Shown: positions 55,963 through 63,979 of the stretch, one piece after another
How the letters are laid out: each line of letters starts with the position of its first letter
Numbering within the stretch: the first letter of the stretch is position 1
Origin: JADGRF01 sp036382515
GTDB lineage: Bacteria; Myxococcota_A; Polyangia; Polyangiales; JAFGIB01
Direction of reading: 5' to 3'
DNA: 64,000 nt
Assembly (NCBI GenBank): GCA_036382515.1
Contig: DASVHQ010000147.1
Span: forward strand, 38,603-102,602
The notes under the pieces: model-generated
What the model saw: the letters and a program-made list of their open reading frames with translations, nothing else
Told to the model about the DNA's origin: nothing
Database searches by the model: none
Translations under genes and position numbers: made by a program

Positions 55963-56023
55963 CCACGCGACGCGGCACCACCCATGTTTGCAGCGCACGG
56001 CGCCGCAGGCGCGTGCGTGCTCG

Positions 56024-56144
56024 AGAGCTGTCCAGAAATCGGCGCAGAGCGAGCGCGCCCGCAGAAAGAACCGCAGGAATACTCGTGTGTTTCGAGGATT
56101 CTTTCGAGGACGTAAGCCGCTATGAGCCGTTTCTGGACAGCTCT
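56024..56144. mobile_element. MITE-like element 2 with perfect 15-bp terminal inverted repeats
   Basis: AGAGCTGTCCAGAAA (56024-56038) is the exact reverse complement of 56130-56144. The 121-bp element has no coding capacity. It carries the core AACCGCAGGAATACT at 56069-56083, followed by CGTG and GAGGATT, as in the element at 29816-29982. Its right end directly abuts the stop codon of the Cys-rich gene (56145-56147). Confidence 0.78.
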
Positions 56145-58742
56145 TCAGCGGCAGACCGAGAGCGTCGGCGAATCGGCTTGGCAGCTCGTGCCGCTGGCCT
56201 GCGCGCACAGGCCGCTGTTGCTCGTGCAGTCGTAGCGACAGACGTGCGACGAGCAGGCCATCGGAACCACGCCCAGCGCGCCGCCGAGATCGACCGCGCT
56301 GCAGCTCTCGCCACCGCCCGGGTCGACCGCACACGGCCCATTCTCGTACGAGCCGCGTGGCCGGCAGATGCCGTCGGCGTACACACCGGTGCGACACACC
56401 TGCGTGGCGTCGAAGCTGATGCAGCTGTCAGGTTGACCCGCGCCCAGGTCTGGCGTGCACTTGATGTAGCACTTTCCTTGCTCGCAGGTCAGCGGCTGCT
56501 TGGTGTCGTCGTCGTTGCCGCAGGCGCTGTTCACGCATGGTCCGCCTGCGAAGCTGCCCTTCACGAGGCAGACGTCCTGCGTGTAGTAGCCGTGGGCGCA
56601 GACGTAGCTCGGATCGAGGCTCGCGCAGCGGTCCTCGTTGGCTGCCGTGGTCGGATCGTCGGGCGTGCACTGGGCGTAGCAGCTGCTTGCGAAGCTCACG
56701 GGGTTGGTCAGGCAGCTCATCATGCCGATCGCCGACTTCTCGCACAGCCCGACGCTGCAGGGCGCGCCCGGGAACGAGCCCGTGGGCAAGCAGGCGTTCT
56801 CGTGTGCTGGCCAGATACCCGGGTCGAAGCACGCACTGGCGCCGCTGCACGGGCTGCTTCCGCTGCATGAGGGAACGCAGAGCTTGCCAGCCTCGAGCGA
56901 GCAGGTCAGGGCGGGGTCCTGGGTTTGGCACAACGCCTGACCGTAGCCGGGCCACTTGCCCGTCTCGTCGCACTGCAGGAAGCACACGTTGCGACGGCAG
57001 GTCAGGTTGAGAGCCGGATCACCGCCGAGCACCTGCGCGCAGCTGTTGCTCGCATCGCAAGGCCCGCCCGGGAAGCTGCCGGCAGGCAGGCACACGTTGT
57101 GGTCCTTGTACACGCCGAAGGCGCAGGCCAGGCCGAGAGCCGAGCAGTCGCTGCGCGAGCTGCAGGTCAAGAGGCAGGTTCCGTTCTCGCAGGCCATCGG
57201 CAGACCATTCTCGGAGCCGCAGTTGCTGGCGGGTCCGCAGGGGCCGCCCGCGAACGAGCCGACCGGCAAGCACACGTCGTCGCTCGGGAACGCCGCGCTG
57301 GTCGTACGCCGGGCGCACGCCATGTTGCTGTCGAGACCCGAGCAATACGCGTCGTTCTTGCCCGGCGTCACACCCGGCACGTTGTCGCTGCAGTCGAGCA
57401 AGCACAGGTCCAGCGTGGCCTCGCATGACACGGGCAGCTTGCGGCCGCCGCCGACGTCGACTGGCTTGCAGGACTGGCCGGTGGCGCATGGGCCGCCGAC
57501 GAACGTACCCTTCGGTTGGCACTCGCTCACGCCGCCGCCTCGCGTCGCGCAAGCTGTTTGCGCGTCGATCGCGGCGCACGCCGTGTTGCCGCCGACGCTG
57601 CATTCTGGGACGCAAACGTTCTTGTCGCAGACCATCGGCACGCTCTGCCCTTTGCCCAGCGAGACCGAGTCGCAAGGACTGGGCGTCGTGGTGCGACAGC
57701 TGCTGCCTGGATACGAGCCCGTCGGCAGGCAGACGGGCGTCGGCCCCTTGGCGTAGCACTGCAGCTGCGAGTTGATGTCCGAGCAGCTCTGGCCCTTGGT
57801 CACGGGGCACTTCGGCATGCACTGTCCGCCCGCGCCACCCACGCAGCCGAGCGAGCCGTCCGCGCACTGGCCCTTGCTGTCACAGGTGGGAGGCGGCTCG
57901 CACACGTGGCTCTTGCACAACGAGCCTGCCGGGCACTGCTCGCTGTTGTTGCAGATCGGGGTCGAGCAGAAACCGGTGTGCACCGGGTCGGCCGCCAGCG
58001 GCTGGCAGACGTCGCCATGCTGCACGTTGCAGCTGACGGGGGTTTGGGGGTCGCAGCTGTGCACGCAGTACCCGCCCGCCGCGACCGTGCCCGAGGGATC
58101 GGGGTAGCAGATATCGTGCGTCTGACTGGCGTTGCAGGCGTCCTTGGCCTTCGGATCGCAGGCGTCGACCACGCAGGCGCCGCTCGCCGCGTCGCACTTG
58201 CTGCCGGCGGTGCAGGCATTGCTCAGCGTGCACGAGGGCATGCACACGCCCACGTCGCCAGAGTAGACGGGCTGGCAGTGGTAGTCGTTGCCGGCGCGAC
58301 AGGCGGCGTGTCGGTCGCACGTGGCCAGGCACATCGAGAGCGTCGAGCTCACCGCGTAGCACAGCGAGCCGACCGGGCAGGGATGCTGCGCATCGCAGTC
58401 GACCACCGTGCAGTAGCCGCTGGGCAGCATGCTCGACTGTGCGCACGTCGTGCTGCCGACGCAGTCCGTGTTCGAATTGCATGCCGCGCCGACCGCGCCC
58501 GGCAAGGCGCCCGGGTCGAGCACGCACGCGCCGCCTACGAGCTTCGCGCTGGGTCCGCACGGGTTGCCGCCGTCGCGCGCCGAGCCATCCGCCTGTACGC
58601 CGGCGTCACCGGCGACGACGCAGTTACCGTTGACGCTCAGCGTTCCAGGTGCGCAGGTGCTGGCGCTCGTGCAGCCAGCGAGTCCGCCGCCAACCACACA
58701 CGCAAACCAGCACACCCACAGGCCACGCGACGCCAGGTTCAT
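56145..58742 (-). CDS. Cys-rich repeat lipoprotein
   Basis: ATG 58742, with GGAAG before it, gives 865 aa. A lipoprotein signal (VCWFACVVGGGLAGC, Cys near residue 24) is followed by densely Cys-rich sequence. At least seven repeats carry a consensus CLPxGSFxGGPC (for example VCLPVGSFAGGPC, VCLPAGSFPGGPC, ACLPTGSFPGAPC, ICRPRGSYENGPC) spaced about 60-80 residues apart, each followed by a Cys pair unit ending MACxxxxCxxxC. The layout implies a chain of disulfide-bonded modules exposed outside the inner membrane. I do not recognise a named family; adhesion or binding roles are plausible guesses. Confidence 0.82.
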   Translation of the reverse strand: MNLASRGLWVCWFACVVGGGLAGCTSASTCAPGTLSVNGNCVVAGDAGVQADGSARDGGNPCGPSAKLVGGACVLDPGALPGAVGAACNSNTDCVGSTTCAQSSMLPSGYCTVVDCDAQHPCPVGSLCYAVSSTLSMCLATCDRHAACRAGNDYHCQPVYSGDVGVCMPSCTLSNACTAGSKCDAASGACVVDACDPKAKDACNASQTHDICYPDPSGTVAAGGYCVHSCDPQTPVSCNVQHGDVCQPLAADPVHTGFCSTPICNNSEQCPAGSLCKSHVCEPPPTCDSKGQCADGSLGCVGGAGGQCMPKCPVTKGQSCSDINSQLQCYAKGPTPVCLPTGSYPGSSCRTTTPSPCDSVSLGKGQSVPMVCDKNVCVPECSVGGNTACAAIDAQTACATRGGGVSECQPKGTFVGGPCATGQSCKPVDVGGGRKLPVSCEATLDLCLLDCSDNVPGVTPGKNDAYCSGLDSNMACARRTTSAAFPSDDVCLPVGSFAGGPCGPASNCGSENGLPMACENGTCLLTCSSRSDCSALGLACAFGVYKDHNVCLPAGSFPGGPCDASNSCAQVLGGDPALNLTCRRNVCFLQCDETGKWPGYGQALCQTQDPALTCSLEAGKLCVPSCSGSSPCSGASACFDPGIWPAHENACLPTGSFPGAPCSVGLCEKSAIGMMSCLTNPVSFASSCYAQCTPDDPTTAANEDRCASLDPSYVCAHGYYTQDVCLVKGSFAGGPCVNSACGNDDDTKQPLTCEQGKCYIKCTPDLGAGQPDSCISFDATQVCRTGVYADGICRPRGSYENGPCAVDPGGGESCSAVDLGGALGVVPMACSSHVCRYDCTSNSGLCAQASGTSCQADSPTLSVCR

Positions 58743-58811
58743 CGGGAGCTTCCTTCCAGCCAGTGACTGCTCGAGTGTGCCGGGGCCTGCGCGAAAAGTC
58801 ATGGCGGGAGG

Positions 58812-59474
58812 TTAGAGGGCGTTTGCCGGTTCGCGCGCATAGACCACCACGCTGCGCTCGGCCCCGTGGCTCGGCAGGCGGTAGTGCGTGGCCTGGCCTC
58901 GAGCGCTGCCCGCCGGTGCGGCGGGAGCCTGTGCGGCGGCCAGCAGCAAGAGCACGCGCGGGGCGAGCTGGCTGCCTGCCCGCACCCACACCTCGGGTGC
59001 GAAGGTCGCCCGGGACATCGCGACGTCGAACGGCCCGAAAGAGACCTGCGGCGCCTCGACGTTCAGCTTGGCCTCGAGCACCTGCGCGCGACCGACCAGG
59101 TCGAGGGACCCGATCGCCGTGCGCAGGAACGCCACACGCTTGCGCAGCGGCTCGACCAGCACCGCACGCAGATCGGGTCGCAAGAGCAAGAGCGGCAGAC
59201 ACGGCGAGCCCGCGCCGGAGCCCACGTCGACCACGCGGCTGTCACGACCCACGAGCTCGAGCTCCGCGAGCACGAGCGCATCCGCGAGCAACACCTCGAC
59301 CTGCGCCGCGGCATCGCGTGCCGCCGTGAGGTCGAGCTTACGGTTCCAGGTGGCCACCAGCGCGACGTAGCGCCCGAGCGGCTCGCGGGCGTGCGCCGGC
59401 AGCTCGCGCTGCAGCGCTGCGGCGAGCGCGTCGATGCGCATCAAGTCTTTGTCGAACGAGAAGTCCGCCGCCAC
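58812..59474 (-). CDS. rsmG: 16S rRNA (guanine-N7)-methyltransferase RsmG
   Basis: The 220-aa protein starts at GTG 59474 (ATG 59441 is an alternative). The SAM-binding core is VVDVGSGAGSPCLPLLLLRP, followed by VLVEPLRKRVAFLRTA and the MSRATFAPEVW segment. The early WNRKLDLTA matches the family's N-terminal helix. It methylates G527 of 16S rRNA. In many bacteria rsmG follows mnmG near khpB; here it is nearby but on the opposite strand. Confidence 0.9.
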   Translation of the reverse strand: MAADFSFDKDLMRIDALAAALQRELPAHAREPLGRYVALVATWNRKLDLTAARDAAAQVEVLLADALVLAELELVGRDSRVVDVGSGAGSPCLPLLLLRPDLRAVLVEPLRKRVAFLRTAIGSLDLVGRAQVLEAKLNVEAPQVSFGPFDVAMSRATFAPEVWVRAGSQLAPRVLLLLAAAQAPAAPAGSARGQATHYRLPSHGAERSVVVYAREPANAL

Positions 59475-59570
59475 GCCGTGCTTTTAGCCAGCCTTGCGCG
59501 GACTGTCGAGCAGGCCGGCCCCGCTCGCCACTTGGTTGCCAGCTTTTCGCTCGCACGGCACGCTGCAGGC

Positions 59571-60650
59571 ATGAGCGAGCCCGTCCCCGGCTTGAGCGAT
59601 GTGTTGCGCAGCCTCTACGGCCGGCAGGTCTCCGGCACGACCCACGCGCTGCGTGGCGAGGCGTCCACGCGCCGCTACCACCGCTTCAGTGTGACCGAGC
59701 CCGCGAGCCTGGCGACCGACTTACCCCGCTCGCTCATCGTGATGCAGTTGCCGAATGACGCCGACAACGCGTCCGCGTCGCGCGATCAGGCGCGGGCGTT
59801 CATCGATGTGCAGCGCTTGCTGCGCGGCCGCGGCGTGCCTGTCCCGACGATCCATCTGGCGGACCTCGAGCTGGGACTGCTCTTGCTCGAAGACCTCGGC
59901 GAACAGACCTTCGAAGCACGGCTGCGCAGCTTGCCGCGAGCGCGGTGGCGCGGTTGCTACGAGCTGGCGATCGATCTGCTCGCGGACATGCACGCCGCTT
60001 GCGAGCCGCCGCGCGAGTCGAGCGAGTGCATCGCTTACGGCCGGCGCTTCGACGAAAAGCTCCTGCGCTGGGAGCTCGATCACTTCCGGCAGTGGGGCCT
60101 CGAAGCGCCGCATGGCGAGCTCGCAGCGACAGCGCGCGCGCAGCTCGATGCGCAGTTCGACGCGCTCACGCAGACCCTGCTCGCGTTGCCGGTCGGCTTC
60201 GTTCACCGCGACTACCAGTCGCGCAATCTGATGTGGGCACCGGGCGAGCGCCTGGTCGTGATCGATTTCCAGGATGCGCTGCTCGGGCCGCGGCCCTACG
60301 ATCTGGTGGCGCTGCTCTGCGATTCCTACGTCGACCTCGATGCGCAGCTGCAGCTCGCCATGCTGGAGCGCTACGCCCAGCGCCGTGGCTTGTCGCGCGC
60401 CGACAGCGCCGAGCTGCAGCGCGGCTTTCACCTCGTGGCCGTGCAGCGCAAGCTCAAGGACGCCGGGCGCTTCGTCTTCATCGATCGCGTGCGCAAGAAC
60501 CCGAGCTTTCTGCAGCATTACCCGCAGAGTCTGCGCTACGTGGGCCGGGCCTTGGCCGCGCTGCCCGAGCTCCAAGAGCTGTCCAAGCTACTGGCTCGCA
60601 CGCTGCCCGGCTTCCCCGACGCAGCGCAGGTCCCGGCAGCCATCTCGTGA
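59571..60650 (+). CDS. APH-family sugar kinase, AmgK-like
   Basis: The 359-aa protein has an aminoglycoside phosphotransferase fold. The catalytic loop is VGFVHRDYQSRNLMW and the metal-binding part is VIDFQDALLGPRPYDLVALL. An early GEASTRRYHRF segment and GLLLLEDLGEQTFE also match AmgK, the N-acetylmuramate/GlcNAc anomeric kinase of peptidoglycan recycling. AmgK is usually next to murU, which is not here, so the assignment is probable rather than certain. Divergent from rsmG. Confidence 0.82.
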   Translation: MSEPVPGLSDVLRSLYGRQVSGTTHALRGEASTRRYHRFSVTEPASLATDLPRSLIVMQLPNDADNASASRDQARAFIDVQRLLRGRGVPVPTIHLADLELGLLLLEDLGEQTFEARLRSLPRARWRGCYELAIDLLADMHAACEPPRESSECIAYGRRFDEKLLRWELDHFRQWGLEAPHGELAATARAQLDAQFDALTQTLLALPVGFVHRDYQSRNLMWAPGERLVVIDFQDALLGPRPYDLVALLCDSYVDLDAQLQLAMLERYAQRRGLSRADSAELQRGFHLVAVQRKLKDAGRFVFIDRVRKNPSFLQHYPQSLRYVGRALAALPELQELSKLLARTLPGFPDAAQVPAAIS

Positions 60651-60778
60651 GCTGCCACACCGCTTTCTTCGCGTGACCGTGAAGAAAGCCGTGAAACGCG
60701 CTCGTGGGATGGCTTGCTACACGACCCCACACGACTGGCTCGCGGAATAATCACACGGTTCGGTGGTTTCCGGAGTAC

Positions 60779-60806
60779 TTGCCCTGCCGGGCTCCGCTAG
60801 TAGACT
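60779..60806 (+). promoter_or_regulatory. Promoter of the small exported protein gene
   Basis: TTGCCC (60779-60784), 16-nt spacer and TAGACT (60801-60806), which lies 10 nt before ATG 60817. No Shine-Dalgarno sequence is seen between. Confidence 0.5.
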
Positions 60807-60816
60807 CCCGCAGCTC

Positions 60817-61284
60817 ATGAGCCGTATCGCACTTGCCGTCGCGCTCCTGTCCGCAGCCAGCTTCTGGCCTGCGGCGGCGCACGCGCACGCGCCGCAAGGC
60901 GGCACAGCGTCGCCGCTGACGGCGGCGCGCTCCGGCACGCGCTCCGGCACGCATGGCCAGCGCCCTCAGATGTGCTCGCAATCTTCCGCGCTCTTGTCCA
61001 CGCAGGTCGTCACGCGCACCGTCAGCGCGCCCGTGCCCGCCGCACCCGTCGACGACGACGTGCCCTGGTGCGTCACCCAGAACGACCCGCGCTGCTCGCC
61101 GATCCACCAGGGCTCGCTGCCCTCGCAGGTCAGCGTTCAGGCCAAGCTCTCTTCCGTCGCTCCGCTGGTCGTCCCGCTGCCTCGCGCGCGGGAGCTGCTC
61201 GCGGAGCCACTGCCGTCGCAACCCGGGCAAGCTCGTGCCGGTGAGCACTCTCGCCTCGAACGCCCGCCGCGCTCGGGCCGGTGA
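60817..61284 (+). CDS. Small exported protein of unknown function
   Basis: ATG 60817 gives 155 aa with a clear signal peptide (IALAVALLSAASFWPAAAHA). The rest is Ser/Ala/Pro-rich, with three Cys (QMCSQ, PWCVTQ, PRCSP) around residues 50-90. No known domain is visible. Coding status is supported by the signal peptide and the promoter spacing, but the C-terminal half is low complexity. Confidence 0.55.
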   Translation: MSRIALAVALLSAASFWPAAAHAHAPQGGTASPLTAARSGTRSGTHGQRPQMCSQSSALLSTQVVTRTVSAPVPAAPVDDDVPWCVTQNDPRCSPIHQGSLPSQVSVQAKLSSVAPLVVPLPRARELLAEPLPSQPGQARAGEHSRLERPPRSGR

Positions 61285-61299
61285 GGTGTTTGCGTGCTC

Positions 61300-61337
61300 G
61301 ATCACCGGTGAACCGGTGAGCCAGTGACCTGGTGATC
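61300..61337. repeat. Inverted repeat in the leader of the triple-DsbA gene
   Basis: GATCACC (61300-61306) pairs with GGTGATC (61331-61337). It encloses the 10-bp palindrome TCACCGGTGA and a second CCGGTGAG copy. Confidence 0.6.
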
Positions 61338-61402
61338 GCGCGCGCACGCGTCTCGCCTTGCGACCTCCACCACGTTTCGTTTTTCGTTTCGCACCCAGTT
61401 AC

Positions 61403-61468
61403 ATACCCGCCGAGCAGCCTGCGGCTCTCGGCTAGATACCCGCCGAGCAGCCTGCGGCTCTCGGCTAG
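61403..61468. repeat. Two tandem 33-bp repeats, each a hairpin
   Basis: The 33-bp unit at 61403-61435 is repeated exactly at 61436-61468. Each folds as CCGAG-(C)-AGCC-TGC-GGCT-CTCGG, a 9-bp stem with one bulged C. They lie 46 bp before the DsbA-like gene and could affect its mRNA. Two copies do not make a CRISPR. Confidence 0.8.
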
Positions 61469-61514
61469 TAAGTGGCCCGCGCGTGAGCGTCCGGGACCGC
61501 CAGGAGACACTGTC

Positions 61515-63545
61515 ATGAGTAAGGGATCTGCACTCGTATCCATCATATTCGCGTTCGTCTGCGGCATCGTCATCGGCAACATCACCTCGAACAAGTCCGG
61601 TGGTAGTGACGAAGCGACGGCCGCCAACGAAGCGGGCGCGGCCGAAGGCAAGCCAGGCGCAGCACCGGCTGCTCCCGACGACGGCATCGAGCGCTACCAG
61701 GTGCCCGTCACGGCTGCCCAGCCGGTGAAGGGCCCCGCGGACGCGCTCGTGACCATCGTCGCGGTCAGCGACTTCCAGTGCCCATTCTGCAGCCGCGTCG
61801 AACCCACGATCACGCAGCTCCTGCAGGACTACAAGGGCAAGTTGCGCGTGGTGTGGCGTAACAATCCGTTGCCGTTCCACCAGAATGCGGAGCCGGCTGC
61901 CCAGCTCGCCATGGAAGCCATGGCGCAGGGCGGCAGCGACAAGTTCTGGGCCATGCACGACAAGCTCTTCAGCAACCAGCAAGCGCTCGAGCGCACCAAC
62001 CTCGAGAGCTACGCCACGGAGCTCGGCCTCGACATCAACAAGGTGAAGGGCGCGCTCGACAACCACACGCACAAGGCCCAGATCGAGGGCGATCAAGCGA
62101 TCGCCGCCAAGCTCGGCGCGCGTGGCACACCGGCGTTCTTCATCAACGGTCGCTTCCTGTCGGGTGCACAGCCGATCGACGCGTTCAAGACCGTGATCGA
62201 CGACGAGCTCAAGCGCGCCGACAAGCTCATCAAGAGCGGCATCGCGAAGAACCAGATCTACGGTGCGCTCACCAAGAACGCGCTCACTGCTGCGAAGGCG
62301 CCCGAGGCGGCCAAGCCCGAGGCACCGCGTCGTCAGCCCGATCCGAAGGCCGTGTACAAGGTCCCCGTGGGCAGCTCGCCTGCCAAGGGTGCCGCGGACG
62401 CGCTCGTGACGATCGTCGCGTTCAGCGATTTCCAGTGTCCGTTCTGCAGTCGCGTCGTCCCCACGCTCAAGCAGATCGAGGACACCTACGGCAAGGACGT
62501 GCGCATCGTGTTCAAGCAGAACCCGCTGCCCTTCCACCAGAACGCCGGCCCCGCGGCCGAGTTCGCGCTCGAAGCCCAGGACGAAGGCAAGTTCTGGCAG
62601 GCGCATGACAAGCTCTTCGCGAGCCAGCAAGCGCTCGAGCGCCCGGCGCTCGAAGGCTACGCCAAGGACCTCGGCTTGAACGTCGCCAAGCTGAAGACGG
62701 CGCTCGACACCAACAAGCACAAGGCCGTGATCGACGCCGATCAGCAGCTGGCACGCACGCTCGGTGCCGCCGGTACGCCTTCGTTCTTCATCAACGGTCG
62801 CAGCCTGCGTGGCGCGCAGCCGTTCGAGGCCTTCAAGGCCGTGATCGACGAAGAGATGGCGAAGGCCAAGCAGCTGGTGGCGGCGGGCACGCCGAAGAAT
62901 CAGGTGTACGCCAAGATCATCGAGAACGGCGCGAGCGAGCCGAAGTTCATCGATGCCCCGAACGCTCCGTCGCCGGCTGCGCAGCCCGAGCCGGATGCCG
63001 ACAAGGTCTACCAGATCGCGGCCGCCGCGAAGTCGCCGGTGAAGGGCGCTGCCAACGCCAAGGTGACGATCGTGCAGTTCAGCGACTTCCAGTGCCCGTT
63101 CTGCAGCCGCGTCGAGCCGACCGTAAAGCAGGTCATGGAGACCTACGGCTCGAAGGTCAAGGTCGTGTGGCGAAACTACCCGCTGCCGTTCCACCAGAAC
63201 GCGATGCCCGCCGCGGAAGCTGCGGAAGAAGTGTTCCAGCAGGGCGGCAACGACAAGTTCTGGAAGTTCCACGAGCTGCTCTTCAGCAACCAGCAGACGC
63301 TCGGTCGTCCGGACCTCGAGAAGTTCGCCGAGCAGGTCGGCGGCATCAACATGGCCAAGTTCAAGGCCTCGCTCGACAGCGACAAGAACAAGGCCACTGT
63401 GCAGGCCGACATCGACGCGGTCGAGAAGTCGGGCGCGCGCATCGGTACGCCGTCGTTCTTCATCAACGGCAAGCTCTTGCAGGGCGCCCAGCCGTTCGAG
63501 GCCTTCAAGGCCGCGATCGACAAGGCGCTGGCGGAAGCGAAGTGA
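61515..63545 (+). CDS. Membrane-anchored protein with three tandem DsbA-like thioredoxin domains
   Basis: ATG 61515 follows AGGAGA. The 676-aa protein has an N-terminal anchor (ALVSIIFAFVCGIVIGNI) and an Ala/Glu-rich linker. Three DsbA/Thioredoxin_4 domains follow, with active-site CPFC at residues 89-92, 308-311 and 527-530, exactly 219 residues apart. Each repeats PLPFHQNA, FxxHDKLFSxQQALER-like and the cis-Pro segment GTPxFFING. All three CPFC pairs are intact. It probably makes or shuffles disulfides in the periplasm, perhaps for the Cys-rich proteins encoded nearby. Single-domain proteins are the norm in this family. A strong terminator follows. Confidence 0.92.
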   Translation: MSKGSALVSIIFAFVCGIVIGNITSNKSGGSDEATAANEAGAAEGKPGAAPAAPDDGIERYQVPVTAAQPVKGPADALVTIVAVSDFQCPFCSRVEPTITQLLQDYKGKLRVVWRNNPLPFHQNAEPAAQLAMEAMAQGGSDKFWAMHDKLFSNQQALERTNLESYATELGLDINKVKGALDNHTHKAQIEGDQAIAAKLGARGTPAFFINGRFLSGAQPIDAFKTVIDDELKRADKLIKSGIAKNQIYGALTKNALTAAKAPEAAKPEAPRRQPDPKAVYKVPVGSSPAKGAADALVTIVAFSDFQCPFCSRVVPTLKQIEDTYGKDVRIVFKQNPLPFHQNAGPAAEFALEAQDEGKFWQAHDKLFASQQALERPALEGYAKDLGLNVAKLKTALDTNKHKAVIDADQQLARTLGAAGTPSFFINGRSLRGAQPFEAFKAVIDEEMAKAKQLVAAGTPKNQVYAKIIENGASEPKFIDAPNAPSPAAQPEPDADKVYQIAAAAKSPVKGAANAKVTIVQFSDFQCPFCSRVEPTVKQVMETYGSKVKVVWRNYPLPFHQNAMPAAEAAEEVFQQGGNDKFWKFHELLFSNQQTLGRPDLEKFAEQVGGINMAKFKASLDSDKNKATVQADIDAVEKSGARIGTPSFFINGKLLQGAQPFEAFKAAIDKALAEAK

Positions 63546-63593
63546 ACGGCTGAGCGAGCGGCACGCGCTGCTCGTGGAAGCTGACCTCTGAAG

Positions 63594-63630
63594 CAGGGGG
63601 CCCTTAGCGGGGTCCCCTGTTTTGCTTTAA
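63594..63630 (+). terminator. Intrinsic terminator after the triple-DsbA gene
   Basis: CAGGGGGCCC (63594-63603), loop TTAGCG, and GGGTCCCCTG (63610-63619) form a 10-bp stem with one G-T pair, followed by TTTTGCTTTAA. Confidence 0.88.
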
Positions 63631-63696
63631 GTGGCGTGTGCAGCTGATGGCGGCGCAGTTGTGAGCGTGGTGTGTTGCACGCGTGGCTGGCGCAAC

Positions 63697-63873
63697 GCCG
63701 TCGCGGCGGGGGGTTGCGATTTGGGCCCGACGCGGTACCGCCAGGGCGCGCGGCCGGCCTCGCGGCGGCTGCACACCGCGTATGCCAATGATCAGCTGCG
63801 AAGCGGTTGCAGCCGGCGCGCCAAGCAGGGACCCACCACGTCGGGCCCAGATCGCAACCCCCGCCGCGACGGC
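63697..63873. repeat. Long inverted repeat with 35-36-nt arms (MITE-like or structured RNA)
   Basis: The left arm 63697-63732 pairs with the right arm 63839-63873, with one mismatch and one unpaired base. The 106-nt spacer contains a second inverted pair (GGCTGCA near 63767 and TGCAGCC near 63808). No coding frame is supported in 63631-63979. It has none of the 15-bp core of the two MITE-like elements, so it is a separate family. Confidence 0.8.
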
Positions 63874-63964
63874 TTGGGTCGAGGTGTGTTTGGGGGCGCG
63901 ATCCGGACCGACTTCGGCTGGGGCTGCGAGCCGCTGTGCCACGCGGCTTGGCGGCTGAGTCTGG

Positions 63965-63970
63965 TACCAT
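63965..63970 (+). promoter_or_regulatory. TANNNT box before the gene at the right edge
   Basis: TACCAT lies 9 nt before ATG 63980, matching the short spacing seen at several starts in the window. Confidence 0.3.
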
Positions 63971-63979
63971 CCGCAGCCT

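Noticed and set aside
61403..61468. CRISPR array
   Set aside because: Two adjacent identical units with no spacers and no cas genes.
61302..63272. Long minus-strand open frame opposite the triple-DsbA gene
   Set aside because: Repetitive only because the sense gene is repetitive; composition is typical of antisense GC-rich sequence.
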